Positions 1 through 8,768 are shown, counted from the first letter of the stretch. The stretch is 64,000 nucleotides of DNA from Pseudomonas delhiensis (GCF_900187975.1 NZ_FZPC01000015.1:1-64000); one strand, 5' to 3'. A program made the numbers and translations. The notes: generated by a model from the letters alone, not told the origin.

Positions 1-9
1 AGTAATCTG

Positions 10-939
10 ATGGCTATCCTGGTAATCGCTGAGCACAACAACGGCGTCCTGGGCGCTGCCACCCTGAACACCGTCGCTGCCGCACAGAAGATCGGTGGCG
101 ATGTCGCCGTCCTGGTCGCCGGCGCGAACGTCGGCGCCGTGGCCGAAGCCGCCGCCAAGGTCGCGGGCGTTGCCAGGGTGCTGGTCGCCGACGACGACGC
201 CTATGCCCACCAGCTGCCGGAGAACATCGCGCCGCTGGTGGTTTCCATCGCCCGGAACTTCACCCACGTGCTGGCCCCGGCCACCACCAGCGGCAAGAAC
301 TACCTGCCGCGCGTCGCCGCGCTGCTGGACGTCGACCAGGTCTCCGAGATCGTCGACGTGGTCAGCGCCGACACCTTCAAGCGCCCGATCTACGCCGGCA
401 ACGCCATCGCCACCGTGCAGTCCTCGGCGCCGATCAAGGTCATCACCGTGCGCACCACCGGCTTCGACGCCGTCGCCGCCGAAGGCGGCAATGCGGGCAT
501 CGAGGCGCTGGACGAGGTCTTCGATGCGCGCAGCTCGACCTTCGTCGGTGAAGCGCTGGCCAAGTCCGACCGTCCGGAACTGACCGCCGCCAGGATCGTG
601 GTCTCCGGTGGCCGCGGCATGGGCAACGGCGACAACTTCAAGCTCCTCTACGCCCTGGCCGACAAGCTGGGCGCCGCCGTCGGCGCTTCCCGCGCCGCGG
701 TCGACGCCGGCTTCGTGCCCAACGACATGCAGGTCGGCCAGACCGGCAAGATAGTCGCGCCCCAGCTCTACGTAGCGGTGGGCATCTCCGGTGCCATCCA
801 GCACCTGGCGGGCATGAAGGACTCCAAGGTCATCGTCGCCATCAACAAGGACGAGGAGGCGCCGATCTTCCAGGTTGCCGACTACGGCCTGGTGGGCGAC
901 CTGTTCGAGCTCGTCCCGGCGCTGGAAAAGGCCGTCTGA
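10..939 (+). CDS. etfA: Electron transfer flavoprotein alpha subunit
   Basis: The 309-residue protein matches bacterial EtfA in length and motifs. EtfA forms a cytoplasmic FAD-containing heterodimer with EtfB that takes electrons from acyl-CoA and other dehydrogenases and passes them to ETF-ubiquinone oxidoreductase. The N-terminal domain (about 1-185) begins MAILVIAEH. The C-terminal FAD domain shows SGGRGMG (199-205), [11 protein letters not shown] (258-268) and [10 protein letters not shown] (291-300), all family signatures. A TAA at positions 3-5 just before the ATG is probably the stop of etfB, the usual upstream partner, so the start is well placed. A GC-rich terminator-like stem follows the stop. 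This is a core gene with nothing odd in it. Confidence 0.96.
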   Translation: MAILVIAEHNNGVLGAATLNTVAAAQKIGGDVAVLVAGANVGAVAEAAAKVAGVARVLVADDDAYAHQLPENIAPLVVSIARNFTHVLAPATTSGKNYLPRVAALLDVDQVSEIVDVVSADTFKRPIYAGNAIATVQSSAPIKVITVRTTGFDAVAAEGGNAGIEALDEVFDARSSTFVGEALAKSDRPELTAARIVVSGGRGMGNGDNFKLLYALADKLGAAVGASRAAVDAGFVPNDMQVGQTGKIVAPQLYVAVGISGAIQHLAGMKDSKVIVAINKDEEAPIFQVADYGLVGDLFELVPALEKAV

Positions 940-956
940 GCCCCAGCCCACCCCTT

Positions 957-986
957 GCCGGGCCGGACACCTCCGGCCCGGCGTTT
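957..986 (+). terminator. Rho-independent-like terminator after etfA
   Basis: An 11-bp near-perfect GC stem (left arm 957-967, loop CACC, right arm 972-982) is followed by GTTT. The U tract is short, so it may be a weak terminator or an mRNA 3' stabiliser. It sits 18 bp after the etfA stop and 33 bp before the porin gene. Confidence 0.55.
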
Positions 987-1018
987 CGCCAACACCCCTG
1001 CAGAAAGAAACAAGAACA

Positions 1019-2269
1019 ATGACTATTCGTCGACTCCCTGTGCTGATCTCCGGACTGGCGCTGCTGCCCCCGTTCGCCCATGCCGACTTCCTGGCCGACA
1101 GCAAGGCCAGCCTCGAAATGCGCAATTTCTACTTCAACCGCGACTACCGCCAGTCCGGCGCGACGCAGTCCTACTCGGAGGAGTGGGCGCAGGGCTTCCT
1201 GCTGCGCTACGAATCCGGCTACACCGAGGGCACCGTCGGCGTGGGCGTCGACGCCCTGGGCCTGCTGGGCCTGAAGCTCGACTCCAGCCCCGACCGCTCC
1301 GGCTCCGGCCTGCTGCCGTACTCGGCCAGCGACCGCCGCGCCGCCGACGACTACAGCGACCTGGGCCTGACCGCCAAGCTGCGCCTGTCCCGCAGCACGC
1401 TGAAGGTCGGCACCCTGCTGCCCAAGCTGCCGGTGGTGCAGTACAACGACACCCGCCTGCTGCCGCAGACCTTCCAGGGCGCGCTGGTGGAGTCGAAGGA
1501 ACTCGACGACCTCGACCTGCAGGCCGGCCAGCTGCGCCAGGTCAAGCAGCGCGACTCGTCCAACGCCGAGGACCTCAGTGTCACCCGCGGCAACAAGCGC
1601 AACATCAGCGCCGGCAGCCACCTCACCAGCGACCGCTTCAACCTGGCCGGCGGCACCTACCGCTGGAGCGAAAACCTCAGCACCAGCTACCACTACGCCA
1701 ATCTCGAAGACCTCTACCGCCAGCACTACCTGGCTCTGCTGCACGTCCTGCCGATCGCCGCGGGCCAGTCGCTGAAGTCCGACATCCGCTGGGCGCGCTC
1801 CAGCGACGACGGCGGCAGCAACGTCGACAACCGCGCGCTCAACGCGATGTTCACCTACAGGCTGGACAACCACGCCTTCGGCCTGGGCTACCAGCGCATG
1901 TCCGGCGACACCGGCTTCGCCTACCTGGCCGGCACCGACCCGTACCTGGTCAACTACGTGCAGATCGGCGACTTCGCCAACAAGGACGAACGCTCCTGGC
2001 AACTGCGCTACGACTACAACTTCGCCGCCCTGGGCCTGCCCGGGCTGAGCCTGATGACGCGCTACCTGCGCGGCGACAACATCGACCTGCTCGATGGCCA
2101 GGGCGACGGCAAGGAGTGGGAGCGCGACACCGACGTCGGCTACGTGGTGCAAGGCGGGGCGCTGAAGAACCTCGGCTTCAAGGTGCGCAACAGCACCTTC
2201 CGCAGCAGCTTCGGCAACGACATGGACGAGACGCGGCTGATCGTCAGCTACAGCCTGCCGCTCTGGTAA
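1019..2269 (+). CDS. OprD-family outer membrane porin
   Basis: This 416-residue outer-membrane protein starts with a Sec signal peptide (MTIRRLPVLISGLALL..FAHA, cleavage near residue 22). The mature part begins DFLADSKASLEMRNFYFNRDYR, the typical N-terminus of the Pseudomonas OprD/Occ substrate-specific channels. It ends in a beta-signal-like VSYSLPLW with a terminal aromatic residue. The length fits the 18-strand OprD fold. The open frame continues upstream through the terminator, but ATG at 1019 is the only start giving a signal peptide. The substrate (usually a carboxylate or basic amino acid) cannot be read from the sequence. The gene stands alone and converges on the DUF488 gene. Confidence 0.9.
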   Translation: MTIRRLPVLISGLALLPPFAHADFLADSKASLEMRNFYFNRDYRQSGATQSYSEEWAQGFLLRYESGYTEGTVGVGVDALGLLGLKLDSSPDRSGSGLLPYSASDRRAADDYSDLGLTAKLRLSRSTLKVGTLLPKLPVVQYNDTRLLPQTFQGALVESKELDDLDLQAGQLRQVKQRDSSNAEDLSVTRGNKRNISAGSHLTSDRFNLAGGTYRWSENLSTSYHYANLEDLYRQHYLALLHVLPIAAGQSLKSDIRWARSSDDGGSNVDNRALNAMFTYRLDNHAFGLGYQRMSGDTGFAYLAGTDPYLVNYVQIGDFANKDERSWQLRYDYNFAALGLPGLSLMTRYLRGDNIDLLDGQGDGKEWERDTDVGYVVQGGALKNLGFKVRNSTFRSSFGNDMDETRLIVSYSLPLW

Positions 2270-2326
2270 GGCGAGGGCGGGCCGGAAGGGCGTCGCGTTC
2301 CGGCATCCGCCTGCGGCCCGCAGGGC

Positions 2327-2860
2327 TCAGGCCGCGGGATAGGCGACCGAGCCATCCGCCTGGACGACGGCGCCGGCCGTCAGCCGGGCGGGTTCCAGGC
2401 GGCTTTCGGCCATGATGTGGAAGACCGTCTCGCCCCGGGCGACGAGGTAGTCGCTGACGATGCGGCGGTGGCAGCGCCACCACAGGGCTTCCGCGCACAT
2501 GATCGCGCAGCGCCGCTGGCGCCCGGCCTCCAGCAGCTGCTCCAGGCCCTGGCGGAACGGCGCCGAGAGCGCGTAGTCGGCGTAGTTGTGGAAGCTGCGG
2601 TTGGCCCAGAAGCCATTGACCTGCGCCGGCAGGCCCCGGGCCTTGCCGCGCAGCCCGCCGAGCGCGGCCAGGTGCTCGTAGCCGATGCCGCAGCCTGCCA
2701 GCGCCGCGGGAAGCGTATCGGCATTGAACTGCGGGTTGCTCGCGGAGCGCGGAACCTTGCGGATGTCCACGACCAGCCCGACGCCAGGCCCGCGCAACAG
2801 CTCGACGAACGCCTCCAGGCTGCGGTTGGAATGGCCGATGGTGAAGAACGGAAGCTTCAC
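2327..2860 (-). CDS. DUF488 family protein
   Basis: This 177-residue cytoplasmic protein belongs to DUF488. The N-terminus FFTIGHSNRSLEAFVELL, the early VVDIRKVPRS strand and the later CAEALWWRCHRRIVSDYL segment (Cys-x-Glu then Cys-His-Arg) are the family hallmarks. No activity is established for the family. It is the second gene of a two-gene unit, starting 12 bp after the DUF2945 gene on the same strand. Family membership is clear; the function is unknown. Confidence 0.85.
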   Translation of the reverse strand: MKLPFFTIGHSNRSLEAFVELLRGPGVGLVVDIRKVPRSASNPQFNADTLPAALAGCGIGYEHLAALGGLRGKARGLPAQVNGFWANRSFHNYADYALSAPFRQGLEQLLEAGRQRRCAIMCAEALWWRCHRRIVSDYLVARGETVFHIMAESRLEPARLTAGAVVQADGSVAYPAA

Positions 2861-2872
2861 GCGATGCCCGCG

Positions 2873-3082
2873 TCACGCCAGGGTGAGGGCGCTGCCCTTG
2901 TGCGCCGCGACGTGGTCGGTCCTGTCGCTCTTGATCTCGTACTGCGGCTCGTCTTCCGAGGCGTGATGGCGGTGGCCCTTGTAGTCGAAGTCGCGGGTGT
3001 GGATGGCGATGATCGTCCCCGACACCCGGCCGGCCTCGGAATTCCAGCTCACATGGTCGCCAATCTCGAATCGCTTGGTCAT
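2873..3082 (-). CDS. DUF2945 / HVA1-type TUDOR-like small protein
   Basis: This 69-residue protein begins MTKRFEIGDHVSWNSEAGRV. It carries the compact SH3/TUDOR-like pattern of the DUF2945 (hypervirulence-associated) family: a G-D-x-V-x-W turn, the central YKGHRHHASEDEPQYEIKSD segment, and a C-terminal VAAHKGSAL. Members are small cytoplasmic proteins of unknown role, often next to stress genes. It is the first gene of the unit with DUF488. Confidence 0.82.
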   Translation of the reverse strand: MTKRFEIGDHVSWNSEAGRVSGTIIAIHTRDFDYKGHRHHASEDEPQYEIKSDRTDHVAAHKGSALTLA

Positions 3083-3249
3083 CGCCCAGTCTCCTCTTCG
3101 ATACGGGCGCCATCCGGGGCCGGGCAGGCCGCACCGGGAATCGACGCCGCGAAAGTGGAAGTGCTCAGCTTAGCCCAGTTGCCGATACGGGGCGGCAGGC
3201 CCTCATGGCCCTGCCGCGCAGGCTTTGCGGATTTACCTCAGGAATTCTT

Positions 3250-3268
3250 GATACAAATCATTCTCAAT
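3250..3268 (+). promoter_or_regulatory. Fur-box-like operator
   Basis: GATACAAATCATTCTCAAT matches the 3' half of the 19-bp Fur consensus well (AATCATTCTCA) and the 5' half less well. It sits about 64 bp before ftrA, where an iron-repressed promoter would lie. Fur control of ftrABCD is known in other bacteria, so site and operon agree. Binding is an inference. Confidence 0.6.
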
Positions 3269-3331
3269 GACGTCGATTGGCGCCTAAATGCGGGCTCGTG
3301 ATTCCCCATCCCCAGAGCCAAGGAGAAGACC

Positions 3332-3862
3332 ATGCGAATCAACCGTGCCGTTCCCGTGATACTGGCGCTCGCCGCCCCGTTCGCGGTGGCCAAGGAATAC
3401 CCCATCGGTGCCCCGCAGGCCTGCGGCGGGATGGAGATCGGCGCGGTGTACCTGCAGCCGATCGAGATGGACCCGCCGGGGATGATGCGCGCCGCCGCGC
3501 AGTCCGACGTGCACCTGGAGGCCGACATCGCCGCCACCGCCGACAACCCCAACGGCTTCCAGGAAGGCAGCTGGATTCCCCACCTGCGGGTGGCCTACGA
3601 ACTGCGCAAGGACGGCAGCGACCAGGTCCTCAAGGGCGACTTCCACGGCATGGTGGCCAGCGACGGCCCGCACTACGGCGATAACCTCAAGCTGCTCGGG
3701 CCGGGCAAGTACCACCTGAGCTACACCATCCTGCCACCGTCGGAAGCCTCCATGTTCGGCCGCCACGTCGACAAGGAAACCGGCGTGGCGCCCTGGTTCA
3801 AGGAGTGCAAGGTGGAATACGACTTCACCTATGCCGGCATCGGCAAGAAAGGCGGCTACTGA
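3332..3862 (+). CDS. ftrA: FtrA: periplasmic P19/Tp34-type iron-binding protein
   Basis: This 176-residue exported protein has a signal peptide ending FAVA at residue 20. Its mature sequence, with GAPQACGGMEIGAVYLQPIEMDPPG, is typical of the P19/Tp34 (FetP) family. These proteins bind Cu and Fe in the periplasm through Met, Glu and His residues and present ferrous iron to an FTR1 permease. It is the first of four co-directional genes whose order (P19-like, cupredoxin, FTR1, polyferredoxin) is exactly that of FtrABCD of Bordetella and Brucella. The upstream Fur-box-like site suggests iron repression. The ATG is preceded by AAGGAG. Confidence 0.88.
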   Translation: MRINRAVPVILALAAPFAVAKEYPIGAPQACGGMEIGAVYLQPIEMDPPGMMRAAAQSDVHLEADIAATADNPNGFQEGSWIPHLRVAYELRKDGSDQVLKGDFHGMVASDGPHYGDNLKLLGPGKYHLSYTILPPSEASMFGRHVDKETGVAPWFKECKVEYDFTYAGIGKKGGY

Positions 3863-3921
3863 TGCGCGGGCCGCGCCCGCTGCGGGTGCGGCGTTCCCTT
3901 CCCGAGAGTCGCGAGGCCGTC

Positions 3922-4248
3922 ATGTTGCGCTCGTTCTTCTGCCTGCTGGCATTGTCGTTCGCCGTTGCCGCGAAGGCGGCGCCGCTCCCCACCTATGAGC
4001 TGACCATCAGCGATGGCCACTTCACCCCCCGGACCCTGGAAGTGCCCGCCGGGCAGCGCTTCAAGGTCGTGGTGCGCAACGCCGGCAGCGGGCCGGCGGA
4101 GTTCGAGAGCACGCCGCTGCGGGTGGAGAAGGTGCTCTCGCCGGGCGTCACCTCCTTCGTGGTGATCCACCCCCTGCGGCCCGGCCGCTATCCCTTCTTC
4201 GACGAGTTCCACATGGACCTGCCGCAAGGCGAGATCGTGGCGCACTGA
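3922..4248 (+). CDS. ftrB: FtrB: periplasmic cupredoxin-like protein
   Basis: This protein of about 108 residues has a signal peptide (MLRSFFCLLALSFAVAAKAA) and a single cupredoxin-like beta domain (YELTISDGHFTPRTLEVPAGQ ... FFDEFHMD). In FtrABCD systems FtrB is proposed to oxidise Fe(II) before the FTR1 permease. An in-frame ATG at 3862 overlaps the ftrA stop, but it would put 20 charged residues ahead of the signal peptide, so 3922 is preferred. The canonical blue-copper C-x-H-x-M loop is not evident, as is common in this subfamily. Confidence 0.8.
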   Translation: MLRSFFCLLALSFAVAAKAAPLPTYELTISDGHFTPRTLEVPAGQRFKVVVRNAGSGPAEFESTPLRVEKVLSPGVTSFVVIHPLRPGRYPFFDEFHMDLPQGEIVAH

Positions 4249-4261
4249 CCGGGAGCCAAGC

Positions 4262-5113
4262 ATGCTGCAATCCCTGTTCATCGTCTGGCGCGAAAGCGTC
4301 GAGGCGCTTCTGGTCGTCGGCATCCTGCATGCCTGGCTCTGCCATCGCCCGGAGCCGGCGCGCGGCCTGCGCATGCTCTGGAGCGGGGTGATGCTGGGCG
4401 TGGTGCTGGCCTGCTCGCTGGCCGCGCTCTTCATGCTGGCCGGGGAGTGGCTGGCGGGGCCGTCCGGCGAATGGTTCCAGGCCGCCATGGTGCTCTGCGC
4501 CAGCCTGCTGATCCTGCAGATGGTGGTGTGGATGCACCGCCACGGGCGCGGCATGAAGCGCCAACTGGAGCAGGATGCCGAGCGCAGCCTCGCCGAGGAC
4601 GGCGGCTGGGGCGTGCTGCTGCTGGCGATGCTGGCGGTGGCCCGCGAAGGCAGCGAGACGGTGGTGTTCCTCTACGGCATCGGCGCGCAGCAGGGGGCGG
4701 ACTGGACCTGGTTCGCGCTGGGCGGCGTGCTCGGCTTCCTGCTGGCGCTGGCCACCTACGCCGCGCTGCAGTGGTCCTCGCGGATACTGAGCTGGCGGCG
4801 TTTCTTCCGTGTCAGCGAAGTCCTCCTGCTACTGCTCGGCGGCGCCTTGCTGATGGCGGCGCTGGACCGGGTGGCGGGGCAGGTCATGGCGCTGGACCTG
4901 CCCGAGTGGTGCTACGGGCTGTTCGGCGACCCGCTGTGGGACACCTCCGCCTGGCTCGGCGACGGCCACGGCCTGGGGGCGGCCCTGGCCGGGTTCGCCG
5001 GTTACCGCGCCGCGCCCTCGCTGCTGGCGGTGCTGCTGCTGCCGGCCTACTGGGCGCTGGCAAGCTACCTGTGCCGGCGCGGCGAGCCTCGCGCCGAGGC
5101 CCGGCTGGCATGA
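4262..5113 (+). CDS. ftrC: FtrC: FTR1-family iron permease
   Basis: This 283-residue integral membrane protein has about seven hydrophobic segments and two REXXE iron-coordinating motifs, RESVE at 10-14 and REGSE at 128-132. These define the FTR1/EfeU high-affinity iron permeases. It should move iron delivered by FtrA and FtrB across the inner membrane. The gene starts 13 bp after ftrB and its stop overlaps the ftrD start (ATGA), indicating translational coupling. Confidence 0.9.
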   Translation: MLQSLFIVWRESVEALLVVGILHAWLCHRPEPARGLRMLWSGVMLGVVLACSLAALFMLAGEWLAGPSGEWFQAAMVLCASLLILQMVVWMHRHGRGMKRQLEQDAERSLAEDGGWGVLLLAMLAVAREGSETVVFLYGIGAQQGADWTWFALGGVLGFLLALATYAALQWSSRILSWRRFFRVSEVLLLLLGGALLMAALDRVAGQVMALDLPEWCYGLFGDPLWDTSAWLGDGHGLGAALAGFAGYRAAPSLLAVLLLPAYWALASYLCRRGEPRAEARLA

Positions 5114-6483
5114 GCGACGCACCTTCCCCGCTGGCCCGGCTGGGGGACGGCATGCGCCGGCATGCCGGGCTGATCCGTGCGCTGCAATGGGCCGTGGTGC
5201 TGTTCTACGCGGTGCTGCTGGTCGTCCCGGCCTGCCTGGACCTGCCCCCGCCGCAGGCGCGCATGCTGGACAACCTGGCGGTGTTCGCGCAGTTCGTGTT
5301 CTGGGGCATCTGGTGGCCCTTCGTGCTGCTGTCGATGCTGCTGTTCGGGCGGCTCTGGTGCGGGCTGTTCTGCCCCGAGGGCGCGCTCAGCGAATGGGCG
5401 AGCCGGCACGGCCGCGGGCGCGGCGTCCCGCGCTGGATGCGCTGGGGCGGCTGGCCGTTCGTGGCCTTCTGCCTGACCACCCTGTACGGGCAACTGGTCA
5501 GCGTCTACGACTACGCGCTGCCGGCGCTGCTGATCCTCGGCGGCTCGACCCTGGCGGCGATGCTGGTGGGGTTCCTGTACGGGCGTGGCAAGCGCGTCTG
5601 GTGCCGCTACCTGTGCCCGGTCAGCGGCGTGTTCAACCTGCTCGCGCGGTTGGCGCCGGTGCACTTCCGCGTCGACGAACAGCGCTGGCTGGCCAATGCC
5701 GGGCCGCACCTGCCGACGCCCAACTGCGCCCCGCTGATCGACATCCGCCGCATGACCGGCTGCGCCGACTGCCATTCCTGCGGCCGCTGCAGCGGCCAGC
5801 GCGGCGCCGTGGCCCTGAGCCCGCGCTGGCCGAATGAGGAAATCGTCGTCCACGGCCAGCGCACGGAAAGCCCGTGGCCCGTGCGCCTGCTGCTGTTCGG
5901 GGTGATCGGCCTGGCCATGGGCGCCTTCAACTGGACGCTCAGCCCCTGGTTCATCGCGCTCAAGCAGGCGGGCGCGGAATGGCTGGTGGCGCGGGGCATC
6001 GTCTGGCCGCTGGAGGCCAACGCGCCCTGGTGGGTGCTGACGCACTACCCGCAGAACAACGACGCCTTCACCTGGCTCGATGGCGGCGCGCTGGTGGTCT
6101 ACGTGCTGGCCTGGGCGCTGCTCATGGGCGGCTGGCTGACAGCGGCGCTGCGCCTGGCCGGCCGGGTGGCGGGGCAGGGCCGGGCAGTGCATGCGCACCT
6201 GGCCCAGGCGCTGATCCCGCTGGGCGCCTGCGGGCTGTTCCTGGGGCTTTCGGCCACCACCGTGAAACTGCTGCGCTACGAAGGGCTGGCCCTCGGCTGG
6301 GTGCAGCCGGCGCGGGCCCTGCTGCTGGCGGGCGCCTGTATCTGGACGCTGTGGCTGGGCTGGCGGATCCTCCGCCGCCGCGGCGTCGCGCCCTTGCGTC
6401 AAACCGGTGCCCTGGCCTGCCTGGCGCTGGCCTGCGTGCCGGTGCTGGGCGGCTGGTGGTTGATGTTCTGGGGTTGGAGCTGA
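5110..6483 (+). CDS. ftrD: FtrD: membrane polyferredoxin (NapH/RdxA-like)
   Basis: This 457-residue membrane protein has several transmembrane helices and Cys clusters: CGLFCPEG, CRYLCPVSG, and a CADCHSCGRCSG group suited to Fe-S binding. In FtrABCD the polyferredoxin FtrD is thought to accept the electron released when FtrB oxidises iron and return it to the respiratory chain. The start at 5110 overlaps the ftrC stop by 4 bp. The C-terminal half (after about residue 260) is a further set of hydrophobic segments ending GWWLMFWGWS. It is the last gene of the operon. Confidence 0.85.
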   Translation: MSDAPSPLARLGDGMRRHAGLIRALQWAVVLFYAVLLVVPACLDLPPPQARMLDNLAVFAQFVFWGIWWPFVLLSMLLFGRLWCGLFCPEGALSEWASRHGRGRGVPRWMRWGGWPFVAFCLTTLYGQLVSVYDYALPALLILGGSTLAAMLVGFLYGRGKRVWCRYLCPVSGVFNLLARLAPVHFRVDEQRWLANAGPHLPTPNCAPLIDIRRMTGCADCHSCGRCSGQRGAVALSPRWPNEEIVVHGQRTESPWPVRLLLFGVIGLAMGAFNWTLSPWFIALKQAGAEWLVARGIVWPLEANAPWWVLTHYPQNNDAFTWLDGGALVVYVLAWALLMGGWLTAALRLAGRVAGQGRAVHAHLAQALIPLGACGLFLGLSATTVKLLRYEGLALGWVQPARALLLAGACIWTLWLGWRILRRRGVAPLRQTGALACLALACVPVLGGWWLMFWGWS

Positions 6484-6513
6484 GGCGGCGAGGCCAATCT
6501 ATTCAGTGACTCG

Positions 6514-6556
6514 GAAGAACTTCCATTCGACCGAAAATAGAAGGGTTCTTCACTTT
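6514..6556 (+). terminator. Possible terminator of the ftr operon
   Basis: The arms GAAGAAC (6514-6520) and GTTCTTC (6545-6551) are perfectly complementary, and the inner TTC/GAA bases can extend the stem. ACTTTTAAAA follows. The loop is long, so confidence is low, but it is the only candidate after ftrD. Confidence 0.35.
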
Positions 6557-6833
6557 TAAAATGCTAGGTATTTCCCGCTCGCCAATATAGCCGCTGCGCG
6601 TAAAAACACCCTCGCCAAATAGTATATGAATTCGCGATTCATAAGGGCTGCAAGGGCTCTTTATGTTCTGCTTGTTCATGTCCCGCCTTTGCCTGAAACC
6701 ATTCTGAAATATTCAAAAAACAAGAATCTTCCCCGGTTTGGGGACAAGGACTTCGCCTGTGGCGGAGAACTTTGTGGGAAACGAATTAATTGGGTGGCAG
6801 TTGCCGCCTTTATCGGATTTCAGGAGATTCTTG
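6557..6833 (+). promoter_or_regulatory. AT-rich leader upstream of the porin gene
   Basis: These roughly 280 bp are much more AT-rich than the surroundings, with runs such as AATATTCAAAAAAC. They end in CAGGAG just before the porin ATG. A 71-residue open frame at 6626 has no good ribosome site and no recognisable features. The stretch most likely holds the porin promoter and a long 5' leader; no single -35/-10 pair stands out. Confidence 0.45.
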
Positions 6834-8111
6834 ATGCGTAGTATTTCTGCACTGGGCGGGATGGGGATTTGTGCCGGGGCATTGCTCGTTCTGAGTGTTC
6901 CGGCGCAGGCGGGGGTCGATGCCAGGCTGTTGGAAATGCTCAAGGCCAATGGCTCGATCAGCGCCGCCCAGTACACCGAACTCACGGCCGAGCTGGACAA
7001 GGAGAACCAGGTCGCCGCGGAGCAGGCCAAGGCGAAGAAGGAGCAGATGAGCGCCTTCGAGCAGAGCATCGCCTGGGCCGCCAGGACCCGGGTGAAGGGC
7101 GACGTCCGAGTGCGCCAGGAAACCGTGCATGCGCAGAACAGCGGCACCAAGGGGGACCAGAACCGCCAGCGCATCCGCGCCCGGGTCGGCTTCTACAGCC
7201 AGATCAACCCGCAGGTGGACACCGGCATCCGAATTGCCACCGGCAGTGGCGACGATGCCCGCTCCACCAACCAGAGCATGGACAACTACTTCGACAAGAA
7301 GCAGCTGTGGCTGGACCAGGCCTATATCGACTTCCACCCCGCCGCGGTGAAGAACCTGCACCTGATCGGCGGCAAGATGAGCCAGCCGTGGGTCAGCGAA
7401 GGCGACGTCATCTGGGACGGCGACATCAACCCCGAAGGCCTTGCCGTCACCTACAAGTATCCGCTGGGTGGCAGTGCCGAACTGTTCGGTAGCGCGGGCT
7501 ACTTCGACCTGAAGGACAACGTCGATGGCGAAGGTTATGCGTTCCAGCATGACCTGCGCCTGTACAGTGGCCAGTTCGGCACGCGTTTCAGCCCCGTCGA
7601 CGGCATCAAGGCGACCCTCGGGGCGAGCCTCTACGCGTACGACAACGATGCCGACAGCGCTTGCGGTTCGGCCACCATGACGCCGTGCCAGCTTTCCGCC
7701 AATGGCAATACCACCAAGGACTTCCGCCTCTACGAAGGTTTCGGCCAGTTGGACTTCGGCAACCTGCCGGTTCCGCTTTCGCTTTACGGCCAGTATGTGG
7801 TCAACCAGGCGACCGACAGTAATGCGGATACGGCCTGGCTGACCGGTGCAAAGACCAGGCTGGGTGATTTCAGCTTCGACTACAACTATCGCGACGTACA
7901 GCGCAACGCGGTGGTCGGCGCCTTTACCGATTCGGACTTCGCCAATGGCTATAGCGCATCCCGCGGCCACAAGTTCAAGGTCGCCTACGATATCGACAAG
8001 AACTTCGCCCTGGGCGCCACTTACTTCATGGCCAAGTCGGACGCCGCCAGTGGTACGCGTAACGATGCGGACATCGATACGCTGCAACTGGACCTGGAAG
8101 CCAAGTTCTAG
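6834..8111 (+). CDS. Putative porin (N-terminal coiled coil plus beta-barrel)
   Basis: This 425-residue protein starts at an ATG preceded by AGGAG. A signal peptide ends VPAQAG (about residue 25). Next comes a charged helical stretch (LLEMLKANGSISAAQYTELTAELDKENQVAAEQAKAKKEQM), then a beta-barrel with alternating aromatic strands, ending LDLEAKF. This layout is that of the 'putative porin' family (Porin_5-like), known from several Pseudomonas. A Cys pair in CGSATMTPCQ could form an extracellular loop disulphide. The substrate is unknown. The gene is flanked by an AT-rich leader and a strong terminator, so it is probably monocistronic. Confidence 0.78.
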   Translation: MRSISALGGMGICAGALLVLSVPAQAGVDARLLEMLKANGSISAAQYTELTAELDKENQVAAEQAKAKKEQMSAFEQSIAWAARTRVKGDVRVRQETVHAQNSGTKGDQNRQRIRARVGFYSQINPQVDTGIRIATGSGDDARSTNQSMDNYFDKKQLWLDQAYIDFHPAAVKNLHLIGGKMSQPWVSEGDVIWDGDINPEGLAVTYKYPLGGSAELFGSAGYFDLKDNVDGEGYAFQHDLRLYSGQFGTRFSPVDGIKATLGASLYAYDNDADSACGSATMTPCQLSANGNTTKDFRLYEGFGQLDFGNLPVPLSLYGQYVVNQATDSNADTAWLTGAKTRLGDFSFDYNYRDVQRNAVVGAFTDSDFANGYSASRGHKFKVAYDIDKNFALGATYFMAKSDAASGTRNDADIDTLQLDLEAKF

Positions 8112-8251
8112 GTTTGTTGCGGATTAACAAACCTTTTTCGAAGTATCAGTTAATACCGCGTGTTCCATATATCGAGGGTCGCCCGTTGACTTCATTCAAA
8201 CCGTCTTGAGTTCGTGAATGCCGGCTTCGGCCGTCCGATTCATTCCCCTTG

Positions 8252-8288
8252 GCCGCCACGACGACCCCATGCGTCGTGGCGGCTTTTT
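8252..8288 (+). terminator. Strong Rho-independent terminator
   Basis: A perfect 12-bp stem (GCCGCCACGACG at 8252-8263 and its complement at 8272-8283) with an 8-nt loop is followed directly by TTTTT. It lies 140 bp after the porin stop and ends that transcript. Confidence 0.9.
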
Positions 8289-8310
8289 CGTGGGGGATCA
8301 GAGAGCTTTG

Positions 8311-8442
8311 TGTAGAAGCGGGCCCTGCCCGCGATTTCGCGCTCAGGCGCGCTCCTACATGGGAATGGTGTCGGTGGGGCGGCAAGGAGCGAATCTCATC
8401 CGCGAACCGCGCCGGAACCTCCGGCTATCGCGGACAAGGTCC
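8311..8442 (+). repeat. 132-bp intergenic repeat, copy 1
   Basis: This unit opens with a REP-like hairpin (TGTAGAAGCGGGCCCTGCCC ... GCTCCTACA). It then has about 80 bp of unique-looking sequence (TGGGAATGGTGTCGGTGGGG ... TATCGCGGACAAGGTCC). It is nearly identical to 9201-9333, with one indel and a few substitutions, in the same orientation. Confidence 0.85.
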
Positions 8443-8490
8443 TACGCCCGCGCTTCCTGGAACCGTAGGAGCGGACTCTGTCCGCGATTC

Positions 8491-8519
8491 GGCGGATAAC
8501 GCCGTAGGCGTTATGCGCC
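8491..8519. repeat. 29-bp palindrome, copy 1
   Basis: GGCGGATAACGCC, the spacer GTA, then GGCGTTATGCGCC form an inverted repeat with one mismatched pair. The same element recurs at 9368-9396 with spacer CGG. Both are followed by CTACGG. Confidence 0.8.
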
Positions 8520-8615
8520 CTACGGGGAGCCCGGGAGCTTCGCGGTTTCGCATCACGCCGAACGGTCCCCTCTCCCGCTTGCGGGGGAGGGTTAGGGAGG
8601 GGGAGCGGAGCCAGG

Positions 8616-8642
8616 GTTCGCGAGCAAGCTCGCTCCTACGAA
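8616..8642. repeat. Pseudomonas REP element
   Basis: GTTCGCGAGCAAGCTCGCTC followed by CTACGAA contains the perfect GCGAGC-AA-GCTCGC palindrome of the abundant Pseudomonas REP class. A decayed copy lies at 9091-9132. Confidence 0.8.
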
Positions 8643-8768
8643 AAGCAAAAGCGCTTTTGCTCTGGCGTTTGGGACTTCCAGAGAAACCACCGAGCGCACC
8701 GGAACGCCCCTTCAGAAGGCCGAGCGAAACCGGCGCTCAGGAGGTCATGCGACATGGATGTCGCTAGA

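Noticed and set aside
6626..6841. 71-codon frame before the porin
   Set aside because: It has no good ribosome site, its end runs into the porin start, and it shows no domain. Probably leader sequence.
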